Source: Lytechinus pictus (lineage: Eukaryota > Echinodermata > Echinoidea > Temnopleuroida > Toxopneustidae). From it: DNA of 64,000 nt. The notes below the pieces were generated by a model. It was not told the DNA's origin and searched no databases. It saw only the letters and a program-made list of their open reading frames with translations. Positions 21,601-33,189 of this stretch are shown one piece after another. The stretch covers positions 11,017,001 through 11,081,000 of the forward strand of contig NC_087253.1 of the NCBI RefSeq assembly GCF_037042905.1, in the 5' to 3' direction. The first letter of the stretch is position 1. Every line of letters begins with the position of its first letter. Position numbers and translations under genes: made by a program.

Positions 21601-22600
21601 TTACATATATTGGAACAGTCGTCAACCAAAGGAATGTCTAGTTAGGCTCTATATACTCACTATATTACTGAGTCCATTTGGTTGCCCCCACTGCTACTTT
21701 AATCTGCCATTAATTTGCAATTGTCAAAACTCCAAATGCAGTACTAATCAATATCATTATTATCATGTCTGTTAACCTGTACACAGCGAAGCTTCTTAAG
21801 GCCTACTTTGTTCAGTTTTCTTAATGGCAAATCCTATTTTCGGATGATTTTCATGGGAAGACGCAATTTTCATAAGGAAACGCGGGAAGAAAATAGGTTT
21901 TGAATTGGAGGGGGATTTTCCTCCCTTGTTCTGTACATCTGCTTGCTGCATAACACTCTGAGCTTGGCCTCTCTTGCATTGTTTACAATATTTTCGAGAA
22001 TTATTGCTTAACATGCTGGCCACAGAAGAAATTTCATGTATTTGTTACCGTTATTACAGAATACGTTATATGGCATAGCCTATACATAATTATAATAGAA
22101 TGGAATACTGGAAGCTGATGGACCATATATCCTCAACAAGATGATCGAACCACGTTCGGCCAGCACTCAGTACTTGTTACGTATTGATTGAAGTGTAGCC
22201 ACCAACAAGTCCTTCAAGGACGATGCATACATACTAAATTATTAAGATGATCAGGGGATTATTTGTTGTTTGGACAGACAATTTATCATCAACAGACCGT
22301 TACCATGATAATATCCAGATGTCTGTGTTTCTCCGCCAATCAAAACCTTGGACATATTTTCGTTATCAGACGCCAGATGAATCCCCGACAGGTCTGATGC
22401 AATCTTAGCAGTCAACACTTTGAAATCTTTGTTAATAGTGTCATTTGAATATGTTTGTTTTTTCTGGTGGTAGGGAATTCATCAGAACGGCTGAAAAATC
22501 TTATTTTCTGGTATAATCATGGGGGTCTATGTTCTTGATAAATTTCATTAATTGACAAAGACAATAAAAGAAAATGGGTATTTTCTTAGTTTTCATTCTC
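21601..22600. other. Anonymous intergenic DNA
   Basis: No gene or repeat structure was recognised. Confidence 0.4.
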
Positions 22601-22654
22601 CTTTATTCAACGTTTTCAGTTTCATAGAATGATGTTGGAGCTGTGTCTTTGAAT

Positions 22655-22790
22655 TGGTACTCCAGGCTGAAAATAATTATATATAGATAAATAGAGTCAT
22701 ATTCAAAGACCAAAGTGCTGAAAATTTCATCAAATTTGATCAATTATAATGAAGTTGATGAACTTAAAGATCGGCAATATATTTTTGTTT
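22655..22790. repeat. MITE arm remnant 'GTACTCCAGGCTG'
   Basis: 'ggtactccaggctgaaaat' followed by 'gtgctgaaaatttcatcaaatttgat'. Its inverse, 'cattttcagcctggagtaccccttta', lies at 25,171-25,196, so these are two arms of one family. It is unclear whether they belong to the same insertion. Confidence 0.5.
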
Positions 22791-23780
22791 GAAAATATTT
22801 GCATGCCATGGTGGATATGCGCTAGGCATGCTAGATGGGCTGATGACGGTTATGTCCGACTTCAAGTTCACTTTTCTTATGTTATTCAGAATTTCATTTT
22901 TTCACATCTGTAATTTGTAAAAAATAAGGTTCAGCATTTATTAACTCACACAATAAACCAATAGTCAAACCCATTTCTACACTCCTGGAGTCAGAAGCGG
23001 TGGAAAAAGGGCAGGGCCTGCCCCCTAAAAAAAACTTTCTGGTTGGACAAAAGTATCCTTTTTAATATTAAAAATGCCCTTTTTCAAATGAATACCCATT
23101 GTGAAGAAGATCTAAAACTTTTTTATCTGCGCATTTTCTTCCCTGATGACTTGATTCTTTACAATACAGAAAAGACATCATTGAAAATTATATTCAAGCA
23201 ACATTTTTAAGCCTAAATGCTTTAAAAAGGCATTGGATATCTAAATGCACCCACGGGGTAGCAAAAGCAGACGGCCTCTTCCTCGTGCCCTTTCACCCCC
23301 TTATCACTTAAAGACAAATGATGGTATTTTTTAATGTCAAGTTAATTTGATCATTCTGTCTAATTTATACCAAAGCTGATAAACCCGTTTTGAAAAATAT
23401 GCACTTTCGTTAGTGATGGTGATTTTCTTTTGTTTTTGTAATTGTAATATTCTGTTTAAGTTTGCCTCTCTCGGTGAGCGTTAATGAAGGATAAAGAAAA
23501 TACTTTCACAACAAAGAGGCGCATTATGGTCTAAAAAGGGTCACCTTACAGCGCCCCCAGTATGGCAAAAATCACTCCTTCCCATGATAGGTGCATAATA
23601 AATATAAATATATTCATCACTATGGTTTGACGTCACACTGGACGTTCCTTTGTCGACGACGTCCTACTGACGAAGGCGACTGGAGCATATAATCTGGAGA
23701 TATTGAAGAGCGCCATCATATTCAACAACAACAACCACACCCTTTCCATGATAACATGGCCATATGCATATAAGGGGGGG
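22791..23780. other. Anonymous intergenic DNA
   Basis: Nothing recognised. It includes low-complexity A/T runs. Confidence 0.4.
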
Positions 23781-23784
23781 GGGA

Positions 23785-24022
23785 GCATTGGCGGCGGAAG
23801 CCACAAATTTTAGGGGGGACCACAAAAAAATTTTGACAAGCAAAAAAAATTTAAAAAAGGTTATCAACCACAAGTTTTAGGGGGGACGCAGGAAAAAAAA
23901 TTGACAAGCAAAAAAAAAAAAAAAAAAAAGGTTATCAACAATTTTTTTTTGGGGGGGGATCGTCCCCCCACCTAAAATTTAGGGGGGGGGGACACGTCCC
24001 CCCGCTTCCGCCACCTATGGGG
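23785..24022. repeat. Dispersed 'GGCGGCGGAAGCC' repeat, copy 2 (inverted)
   Basis: Starts 'attggcggcggaagccacaaattttaggggggacc', is internally duplicated ('ttgacaagcaaaaaaa..ggttatcaac' twice) and ends 'ccccgcttccgccacctatg'. It is the inverse of 17,300-17,495. Confidence 0.75.
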
Positions 24023-24790
24023 GAGAGGAGGGGGGAAGATGATATGAGAGGAGGGAGAAAACTAAATGAAGTAAGAGATGTGAATAATTGGAAAATATAA
24101 ACACTTTTAGGTCATTTTTATTTCTAGAAATATATATAGAAATAAAATATTGGTGAGATACGTATCATATTCATGAGCCACTGCAAGCAGTCATCATAAG
24201 TACAGGTCCCTTTCAGGTCAGTATACAGTTTAGCGTGTGCCTGTGTGAATCGTTTAGTTAAATGCGCATGCATCTTGTACATGATTACAAAACATAATCA
24301 GAATGTTTATTTCTAGGTCCAAATACATGAAATATAAGAAAATTGGAGCTCGCGCTTCGCGGTCTGCATATATTTCATTTAGGCCTTTAGATACTTTTGT
24401 TCAGGTATTAAAATGTTCTTAAAATGTTAAGTATATTTTAGAATGCCCAAAATATATGACGTTTAAAAAAAAACCACTCCATTTTCCAAAGCACTCGGTT
24501 GCGGCCCTCTCTCGCGGATAGTGTAATGTATTACCACAGGACACACTACTTCAGGCAGAACGTATTTTGATGTTAAAAGATCATTATTGGCATCCAAATG
24601 TTTGTTTTGAAATGTTAGGCCCCTTTTTTTGGTCTTTGCACACCCCCACTAAATATGTTCCGTTTTTTCTGTTTTTCTGTTTGTGGTAACTCCCGTAGGG
24701 ACTCGGCAGGACAACATTTTTTTGCTGGTAAACGCCAAGCTGGTATATAACCAATTACCTTGGAAACATTTTACGTCTAGGTTAATCAGT
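24023..24790. other. Anonymous intergenic DNA
   Basis: No gene or repeat structure was recognised. Confidence 0.4.
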
Positions 24791-24930
24791 CATAGTGGCT
24801 GACGTAATAGACGACAGATATCACTCTTGGGCCTTTTTATCAAAGTGGAGACAATGGCAGAGTTGGGATTCGAACTCACAACCTTGCGATTATGAGTCCA
24901 ATGCTCTAACCACTGGACCACACGACCCGT
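24790..24930 (-). mobile_element. tRNA-derived SINE head (Met/CAT-like)
   Basis: The minus strand reads like a tRNA with A box tggtccagtgg, loop CTCATAA and B box gagttcgaatccc. The acceptor stem does not pair and the anticodon stem has mismatches, so it is a SINE head or pseudo-tRNA rather than a working tRNA gene. It differs in sequence from the other SINEs here. Confidence 0.65.
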
Positions 24931-25259
24931 TATGGTTGCCCCTGCTTGGAGGACAAAATTCGAATAAACAATATTTCATAAAATTACATACCAACGAATC
25001 GGCTCACTCATCAGGTAGTGCATATTCGCGAGAGACATGCCTAGAACTGTTTCATCGAAATAAAGCAAAATTTTGAAATGTATAAATGTGTTATTCCTTG
25101 TGCAATTTTGATCGAAATTTCAATGTAATGTGTGTCTGAATGTATCTTATCTTTTTAAATTAAATCATTTTCAGCCTGGAGTACCCCTTTAATGATTAGG
25201 CTCGATGTATAATGCTCCTTAATCGCCTCACAGGATTTGGCACGATACAATTCCAATTT

Positions 25260-25372
25260 ATTAATATCGTCATTATCATTTGTTTATTTATTTATTCATC
25301 TATTTATCTATCTATTTGTTTATTTATTTATCTATTTATTTATTCATTGATTAATTATTTATTTATTCAGAA
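25260..25372. repeat. (TTTA)/(TCTA)n low-complexity tract
   Basis: A degenerate tattta / catcta tract immediately before the LINE fragment. Confidence 0.85.
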
Positions 25373-25905
25373 TTCAGCAGCTCGCATTGTTTCTCTGTCA
25401 AATAAACACGATCACATCACTCCTGTTCTTAAAGACCTCCATTGGTTGCCCATAAAGGATCGCATAGTTTTCAAAATTCTACTTTTGGTTTATCATATCA
25501 TCAATGGATCCGCACCCGAATACAACAAGTCTCTTATACACCACTATCAACCTGCACGCACACTGCGATCATCCCAATCTAGTCTCTTTCATATTCCACT
25601 ATCTACAAAATTGCTGGGGCGATCGAGCCTTTGCTCATGCCGGACCAGCCCTGTGGAACTCAAACTCCGCAACATCATTTATTAAGGGCAACCTAAAATT
25701 GCATTTGTTCACCAGCAGGTACTAGGTTTGAAGACAGACATTTTTCCTCATTTGTAATTTACCCTTGCTTGTAATTCTTTTAGTTCTCTTTACTTTGATG
25801 TTTTGCTCTCTTCTAAGCACCTTGAGCATTTAATCAAAATGGAAAAGATGCTATATAAATCATATGTATTATTATCATTATTATTATTATGATCATCGGC
25901 ATCAT
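25370..25905 (+). pseudogene. 3' end of a CR1/L2-like LINE (RT C-terminus plus 3' tail)
   Basis: The translation matches the tail of CR1-type reverse transcriptases: NSAARIVSLSNKHDHITPVL, then LHWLPIKDRIVFKILLL near 25,440-25,490. After a +1 shift near 25,600 it continues as FAHAGPALWNSNSATSFIKG up to about 25,725. The 3' UTR ends 'gatgctatataaatcatatgtattatta', followed by an ATT repeat. It is 5'-truncated and frameshifted, so not functional. Its tail resembles the SINE tails in this window. Confidence 0.85.
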
Positions 25906-25990
25906 TACCATTATTATCATTATTATTATTATCTTTATTATCATTTTTAATATTATTGTTATTATTATTATTATTATGATTATTATTGTT
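25868..25990. repeat. (ATT)n microsatellite
   Basis: ATT/ATC repeats extending the LINE tail. Confidence 0.9.
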
Positions 25991-26750
25991 ATGATGATAA
26001 TGATGATGATATGATGATGATGATGATGATCGATGACGACGACGAGGATGATGATGATGATAATGATGATGATGATGATGTTGATGATGATGGTGGTGGT
26101 GGTGGTGGTGGTATAGTGGTGATGATGATGGTGGTGGTGGTGATGATGATGATGCAGATAAAGACGATGAACATGATTGCAATGACTTCGACAAACATGA
26201 CAGACGTGTCTTGCAAAAATGATAATAGCACTCTAGATGGGTAGTAGAGACGATGAATGATAAAAGGAGATCGATGGATGATGATGATATGATGATGATG
26301 ATAGTTATGATGATGATGATGATGATGATGATAGTGATGATGATGATGATGATATAGTGATGATGATGATGATGATAATGATAGTTATGATGATGACGAT
26401 AATTATGTTGATGATGATGGTATCGTGATGATGATGATAATGATGATGATGATGATAGTGATGATGGTAGTTATGATGATGATGATGATGATGATATAGT
26501 GATGATGATGATGATAATGATAGTTATGATGATGATGATAATGATAGTTATGATGATGATGATAATTATGTTGATGATGATGGTATCGTGATGATGATGA
26601 TGATGATAATGATGCTGATGATGATGATGATGATAGTTATGATGATGATGATAGTGATGATGGTAGTTATGATGATGATGATGATGTTGGTAGTTATGAT
26701 GACGATGATAATATAGTTATGATGATATATAGGGATGATGATACAGATGA
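25991..26750. repeat. (GAT)n microsatellite, ~760 bp, compound
   Basis: Long GAT/GGT trinucleotide repeats with a higher-order structure. Blocks such as 'tgatagttatgatgatgat' and 'gttgatgatgatggtatcgtg' recur. A longer unit ending 'gatgaagacgatgaacatgattgcaatgacttcga(c/t)aaacat' occurs at 26,150-26,235 and again at 26,745-26,825. The poly-Asp/His/Ile ORFs here are artefacts. Confidence 0.95.
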
Positions 26751-26829
26751 AGACGATGAACATGATTGCAATGACTTCGATAAACATCGTGTCCTGCAAG
26801 AAATGCTAACGGCACTCTAGATGGGTATA

Positions 26830-27100
26830 ATATTAAAATTACAACATTATATTGATGATATCTTTACACTCGTAAACTACAATTCATTTTCTACAACCGG
26901 ATGAAATTTTATGTAATATGGATATGGTCCAAGAATTAAAAAGATATGAGCATTTTTCCTTTCACTGTACATCAGGAAACCTCTCTATCCTAAGTTTGTA
27001 TTAAGTAGTATGCGTACACAGGTTCGATCAGCTAACAAGATTTGTCATCTATTCAAGCATGTCAAGTGGTGCAAATAATAATAATTCATGTTCAACCACG
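26830..27100. other. Anonymous intergenic DNA
   Basis: Nothing recognised. Confidence 0.4.
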
Positions 27101-27104
27101 GGCG

Positions 27105-27540
27105 TGGAAGCGACGTGGTGTAGCGGTTCTGACTCTCGCCTTGTAATCAGAGGGTCGTGTGTTCGAATCCCGCCATGGCCTATTGTCCTTTGGCAAGGCG
27201 TCAATCCACAATTTGCCACTCTCCACCCAGGTGTTAAATGGGTACCCGGTAGGATGCGAAAGCCTATGTAGCATGCCTAGCAATTGAGTCTTGGAACTCT
27301 TGTTGGAACTCTTGTTGGAATGCTCCCCATGGAGTGGACAGGGTGCATACATTGTATGTAGTATGCCTAGCAATTGAGTCTTGGAGCTCTTGTTGGAATG
27401 CTCCCCAGGGAGTGTATGCGGGCATGCAAGGATCCGATGACCGGGGTAATAATATATCTGTAAAGCGCTTAGAGACGTCGTTTCGATGTGTTAAGCGCTA
27501 TGATAAATGCTGAATATTATTATTATTATTAATGCAATGA
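27105..27540 (+). mobile_element. tRNA-derived SINE with internal duplication
   Basis: The head has A box tgtagcggttctg and B box gttcgaatccc. The body is 'tttggcaaggcgtcaatccac..ccacccaggtgttaaatggg'. A ~90 bp block ('tatgtagcatgcctagcaattgagtcttgg..') is duplicated at about 27,263 and 27,355. The tail is 'cttagagacgtcgtttcgatgtgttaagcgctatgataaatgc', then (ATT)n. Confidence 0.85.
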
Positions 27541-27748
27541 TTTATTTTTGTTTATAGGATATTATCTGGGTCATCTTGGGATGACCTATCATCTATCCCC
27601 TCTGAAGAATGGATTCTTGCATATTTATCCCCAGTGGCTGAACGTGAATATATCCATGTATAATTTGCACCACTTAAAAAGATAACAAATCATTTTAGTT
27701 AAACTACATTTTAATAGAAAATTTGGAATGAGAGGTCTTCTGATGAGT
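27541..27748. other. Anonymous intergenic DNA
   Basis: Nothing recognised. Confidence 0.4.
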
Positions 27749-27749
27749 A

Positions 27750-27945
27750 CACTCTTAAAAATGTTGGGCAACATACTGTCCACACAGCCATGACAGCAAT
27801 TGGTTAAAACTTTATAGTTTTAAACCAATCATGTGTGCTTTGGGTGAAAACTACACAGTATCGGTTGAAAACTACCCAGAGTTGGATATATATTTTTAAA
27901 ACCAATTGCTGTGTGGACAGTATGTTGGCCTACATTTTAAGAGTG
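27750..27945. mobile_element. MITE 'CACTCTTAAAA..TTTTAAGAGTG'
   Basis: 196 bp with long arms: 'cactcttaaaaatgttgggcaacatactgtccacacagc' against 'gctgtgtggacagtatgttggcctacattttaagagtg'. Non-coding. No clear target duplication. Confidence 0.85.
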
Positions 27946-28455
27946 TGCAGACAGAAGCTTATGGCTCATATCTCCGTGTTCAATGAACCATATCGCAAAG
28001 TTGTATAAATTGTAAAAGTTGTATAAATGCTAGTTTACGATAATAAAATCATATACAATATAATTAGATAATTTTCATATTGTACTCATTTGGAGTGCAA
28101 TTAGCATTTTTTTTGTGGGACACGCTCCACCTGTATTTTGAAATATAGCCCCTTAAAGCGTTTTCCCACAAGAGCCTGTCGAAAGTACCCCATCCTTGAC
28201 TATTAAAATATCGTGTTTTTTTGAAGCCCCCAATGTGGCAAACTGGTGGTTCGGCTATGAAGAAAAATATATATTATTTTCTTTAAATTACTTAGAGACA
28301 AAAGAGTAGGCTTATCTCTATAAACAGAAGAGAGGGCACAGCGAAACATACCCCCTCAGGGGGCTGCCAAAGTCACGTAACCTCTTTTTCGTATTTTGCA
28401 AATTTCTTGGAAAATTTGCCATTTTAGAGCCGCATTGAGGCCAGCTTTCTTTTAT
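27946..28455. other. Anonymous intergenic DNA
   Basis: Nothing recognised. Confidence 0.4.
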
Positions 28456-28764
28456 ATGTAGCTGACAGGGGCGTAGACAACGGGGGGATGAGGGGGATGC
28501 ATCCCCCCCACCTCACAAGGTGGGGGGATGGCATGTACAATCATCCCCCCCAGGTTTTGGGGAATGATATTTGGTTACTTAATAAGTCATAATGATGATA
28601 ATAATAGTAATAATAATAATGATAACAATTATAATATTAATAATAATAATAATTATGATGATGATGATAATAATCCTCATCATTATTGTAATTGTGTTTA
28701 TTGTTATTAGCCGCATTCACACGGTGAAAGCCAATTCAGACGGTAAAAAAAAAGAAAATCTTAC

Positions 28765-28885
28765 AAGTATTTTGTGGTTATCTTGTGGTTTGGAAACCAC
28801 AAGATAACCACAAGATTAATCGCGCATATTTTGCAGTGCGCGCAATCTCGTGGTGTGGAAACCAAAAGATAACCACGAGTTTTGC
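28765..28885. repeat. Nested hairpins of 'TTGTGGTTATCTTGTGGTTT'
   Basis: A perfect ~20 bp stem, 'ttgtggttatcttgtggttt' against 'aaaccacaagataaccacaa', with a 2-base turn. A diverged second pair follows ('ctcgtggtgtggaaaccaaaagataaccacgag'). Confidence 0.85.
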
Positions 28886-28889
28886 GTGT

Positions 28890-29393
28890 TCAAATGGGGC
28901 AAACCACGTGTTATAGGCATTATACATTGTGTACAAAATGCATCAGCGCAATCTAAAACAGAATAGAAAATGAATGTGATACAACAGTATACATAATAAT
29001 TCGTGACAGAGAGTACCATACTACTATCTTTATAACATATATAATTATGTATAATCATGAATTGTTCAACTTCATGCTCCCACTATATGACTATTGTTAC
29101 ACTAATACTGACATCAGGACTGACTGGTATACATTAGTTTGTTGTTAAGCTTGCAGCAGCTACATCTTTTCTGTATTGTTAACTATTTATTTATTTTTGT
29201 TTTATTTAAGATGCACTTTGTTTTGTATTCATTTAAAGTATGTTGATTGATGCATGAAGACATAAGTTTGAAATGTTTAAAGAAGTTGGTTTCATGTAAA
29301 GCGCAGTGTGAATTTACCCTGTCTTGAAATGCGAGATAAAAGGAACCAATTAGCATTATTATTTGTATTAGTATTATTTTTTATTTTTTATTT

Positions 29394-29439
<46 letters not shown>

Positions 29440-29990
29440 TATAAGACTGAGATCAAATAGAAGTAAATAATGCCCTAATTTGAAACGATGCAATGCCGTT
29501 ATGGTTCCGATTTCTTCACAAACTTACAAAGCAGTATTGTTACTCCATGGATCATAGTGATACTGTTTATGTTTTTTGTATCTGTATGTTAATGAGCCGC
29601 CAGCCAATATCCATCTATGGATACTATGCCTGTTTCTTTGAGGTAAAAAAAAGCATAGTATGTACGTATTCATTATGCTTTATAATGAACAGACATATTG
29701 TTATTTGTTTGTTGTTTATGTGTTCTATTCACAAATGGCCACAGAGGCTGTTTTCATTCATAACCACATACCCATATCAAGACAACAAAGACTATACCTG
29801 CGTGTACACAGTTGACATTGGTTTTTTTTTCTGAAGAGGTGTAACAGCAAAATTCACAGAGATAAATAAATACGTAGTGTGGTTCAATATGCAATACTAT
29901 GTGTCAGTCCATTCTGTATTCGTATGCCACGGTGTGTAGATCTTGTCGATGTATGTCTGTCCATTCAAGGCGTAGTATGTGTGTGGTGCG
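28890..29990. other. Anonymous intergenic DNA with an (ATT)n tract
   Basis: An (ATT)n microsatellite lies at about 29,395-29,440. The ORF at 29,493-29,834 has no recognisable domain. Confidence 0.5.
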
Positions 29991-30062
29991 CGCACCCGTG
30001 TGTGAGGGTGTGTGTGTGTGTGTGTGAGTATGTGTGTGTGTGCGTGCGCGCTTGTGTGTGTT
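29990..30062. repeat. (TG)n microsatellite
   Basis: An interrupted gtgtgt / gcgc tract that abuts the next repeat. Confidence 0.9.
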
Positions 30063-30065
30063 ATT

Positions 30066-30285
30066 TTACCTCATTAAGTATGCATCAGATTGCAAGATTT
30101 CAAGTTCAAAATTGCAAAAGCTCCCTACCGTGGGAGGGGGAACACCCGGCCCCTCCCACACCCTCCCCCCGCTCGGTCGCTTCGCTCCCTCACTCGGGCG
30201 CTTCGCGCCCTCACTAGCGTTGGCAGCCCAGTCATCCCCCCCAGGTGTACGAACCTGTCTACGCCACTGGTAGCTGATATAGAAA
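30066..30285 (-). repeat. 'GGCGTAGACAGG' repeat with CGCTTCG blocks
   Basis: On the minus strand it begins 'accagtggcgtagacaggttcg', followed by poly-G and two 'gagcgaagcg' / 'ggcgcgaagcgcc' blocks. A relative starts at about 28,462 ('gacaggggcgtagacaacggggggatg'). These look like the ends of an unclassified dispersed repeat. Confidence 0.55.
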
Positions 30286-30359
30286 AGCCGACTCTTACGC
30301 TCCAAGTGGTTAAAAAGCGTATATATATGCATATTCATATAAGTGTTCAAGATTGAGAC

Positions 30360-30790
30360 ATCAAAGTTTTGCTAAAAAATGATACCCACTTGGAATTTCG
30401 TCCAGATGATTATTGTCTATCTAAAGCTTTCTGGAACGCTCCGAGGCAATTGCTTTTTTTCTTGGCTTCGAAATCATTTTTTTTTTCTTTCAATTTTAGA
30501 GAAAAAAAATCAAAAATGCAGATTTCTACTTAAATTGTCAACCACATGACCTTTTCATCCCTCGTAAATAGTTTTAAGGTGTAGGAAATTTATCATCTTT
30601 CAAATGACACTAATTTTGTGGCAATCGAATATTCATGTGAAAATGTATTTAATAAAATTCACATTGTCTGAAAATCAGTCGGCCATTTCGAATAAAGCGC
30701 CCTCACGAAGACTGTACCTCATATATTCTTTAAGTAAAACTTTATCTAGTTGCACCACATGAAAATTTCTCCTTATCCAAGTGGCAACTT
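30360..30790. other. Anonymous intergenic DNA
   Basis: Nothing recognised. Confidence 0.4.
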
Positions 30791-30794
30791 GCTC

Positions 30795-31010
30795 AATGAT
30801 AACCCGGACTAGATAGCTATTCACACTCGGACAACCAGTCTATAACGACGGGTTTACAAACAAAATATAATCAGAGGATCGGGTTCGAATCCTACTCCGG
30901 ACGTTATATCAATTCCATTCAGCAAGAAATTTGTCCGCATTGTGCTGCATTCGACCCAGGTGAGTTAAATGGGTGACAGGTAGGATTTGTTTTACCTGAA
31001 TTAAACCGTT
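30795..31010 (+). mobile_element. Decayed tRNA-derived SINE
   Basis: The B box 'gggttcgaatcct' and body 'cattcagcaagaaatttgtccgcattgtgctgcattcgacccaggtgag' match the other SINEs. The A-box region is eroded. Confidence 0.65.
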
Positions 31011-31083
31011 TTGAACTTTATGAGAGACAAGCCCATTGGCAATTCGTCGACAGTAATGCAGGCACGGTCATAAGGAAACATCC

Positions 31084-32211
31084 GTATGAGGCGCCGATTG
31101 TACCAATATTATATAGAACAATTATTTGTTATATAATCATTATTTATTAAATAATAACTATTATTTATATATAATTTACATTTTATTTGTAAATAATTAC
31201 TATTATATAAAATAACATTTCTAATTATTTATATATAATTCCAAGTAATACTTCATTATTTGTAAATGATAATAGTTCGACATTCCATTATTTATAAATA
31301 ATGATTATTTGTTTTTCATTATTTATAAATAATGATTATTTGATTTTCATTATTTATAAATAATGATTATTTGTTTTTCATTATTTATAAATGATTATTT
31401 GTTTTTCATTATTTATAAATAATGATTATTTGTTTTTCATTATTTATAAATAATGATTATTTGTTTTTCATTATTTATAAGTAATGATTATTTGTCTTTT
31501 ATTATTTATAAATAATGATTTTCGTTTTTCATTATTTATAAATAATGACACTACATACTTCATTATTTATAAATAATTGCAATTCGTTTTTCCATTATTT
31601 ATAAATAAGTTTTCTATTATTTATAAATAATAATTATTTATTAACAATGCCAGTGCACATTTCTTTATTTATAAATAATTTGTTGAGTTTCCCATTATTT
31701 ATAAATAATGATTATTTGTTAAATAATGAAAACGTCTACTTCATTATTTATAAATAATTTTTTCGAGTGTGCCATCATTTTCATTATTTATAAATAATCA
31801 TTATTTAATGTTCGAGTTTTCCATTATTTATAAATAAAGATTATTTGTTAAATAATGAAATATCTACTTCATTATTTATAAATAATAATTTTGTTTTCAA
31901 TATCCCATTATTTATAAATAATCATTATTTATAAATAATGAAAATCAAATAATCATTATTTATAAATAATGAAAAACAAATAATCATTAGGGCCTATTTA
32001 TAAATAATGGAATGTCGAACTATTATTATTTACAAATAATGAAGTATTACTTGGAATTATATATAAATAATTAGAAATGTTATTTTATATAATAGTAATC
32101 ATTTACAAATAAAATGTAAATTATATATAAATAATAGTTATTATTTAATAAATAATGATTATATAACAAATAATTGTTCTATATAATATTGGTACAATCG
32201 GCGCCTCATAC
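31084..32211. mobile_element. AT-rich foldback element built of 18-bp palindromes, copy 1
   Basis: Terminal inverted repeat 'gtatgaggcgccgattgtacc' and its exact inverse at 32,191-32,211. About 220 bp of each arm are near-perfect reverse complements, including 'gaacaattatttgttatataatc' and 'ttccaagtaatacttcatta'. The interior is an array of the perfect palindrome CATTATTTATAAATAATG alternating with 'attatttgttttt' (31-bp period, about 8 units at 31,290-31,545), then variable spacers, then the inverted form. The core has a few per cent GC. It has no ORF. It lies in older repeat DNA: the left flank resembles 13,935-13,990 and the right flank is repeat R1. Confidence 0.88.
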
Positions 32212-32212
32212 A

Positions 32213-33186
32213 GTCCTAAGGTTTGTAGGCCGATGTAGAAAAGAAGGATTAGCGGGACCTCTATTTCCAGATTATAAATTCGACCCTTTTTTCAATTTGC
32301 ATAGGAAATTGGCACCTACCATTATTCAGTGCTCAAACCAATGGAAACATGCGACTATCCATCACTTGTTTATTCCGTGATTTCTTTGTTTGCCTCTTAA
32401 TGGGCCAAAATTGCTATGTCAGAAAAGTCGTTACACATGCCTAACTATCTGAATGAAATGATAGAATTGGAAAGCTATAGTACGCTAAATAAGCAGGAAT
32501 TAAAATGTGGCAAAACTAGTCCAGAACTGTGGATTTCATTAATCAAAGCTTGCATGAAAATATATTCATGATATTTGTCAGGAAGTGATTCAGAACAAAA
32601 AAATTCATTACTCTAAAAAAATAAAAAAAAAAAAATAAAAAAAAAAAAAACATTTGGGGGGGGGGGGTATAAAACATAGGGAATCTCAATGCTTCTCATG
32701 ACATCATGGCTTTGGGCCCGGAGAAAAGCACAAGAAATTTGGCGAAGCCTGCTATATAATTAGAGATTTAGAGCTATAGGCAGCAACCCTGGAAATCAGA
32801 TTGGTATGCTATATTTGAACAAATTTACCTTCGTCTTTGGGTGACCCCCTCTTTTTTGCGTGTTATTTCTGACCCAAGTTCATTTTCGCAGTAACCTTAT
32901 ATGTTCTTTTTTTTCTAAACAAGCAGCGGCGACCTTTTCTAAAATGATTGTTCCCAGGCCTCTGTCAAATATATATGTCTTTTAGGTAACATTTAGGGGT
33001 TCCCATTAAATTAATGAAATTATTTTCCCACAGTGGTCATAAAGGGAAATTGGGAAGTTTACTTGATATTTTCAAACCGGCCATGAACAGAGTTTCACAA
33101 CACTGTGTGTATTTTTATTCGTATTCAATCGGACGACAATGTTGCTATGAAGCTAAATAATTCTGTGTTGAAGATTTGAAATGTTA
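32213..33186 (-). repeat. Dispersed repeat R1, copy c
   Basis: Reverse-strand match to 9,655-10,555 along its whole length, including the 'aaggtttgta..gtagaaaagaagg' end next to the foldback element. Contains poly-A and poly-G runs at about 32,610-32,667. Confidence 0.7.
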
Positions 33187-33189
33187 TTA

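Noticed and set aside
24838-24930. Genuine tRNA-Met gene on the minus strand
   Set aside because: The acceptor stem does not pair and the anticodon stem has mismatches; it looks like a SINE head.
25790-26244. His/Asp/Ser-rich ORFs
   Set aside because: They are readings of the GAT microsatellite in several frames on both strands.
30034-30356. Pro/Arg-rich ORFs on both strands
   Set aside because: They cover a TG microsatellite and a CG-rich dispersed repeat in overlapping frames.
31290-31545. Regular palindromic repeats with short spacers that look like a CRISPR array
   Set aside because: The spacers are nearly constant, the repeat is a pure AT palindrome, the region sits inside a foldback element and the genome is eukaryotic.
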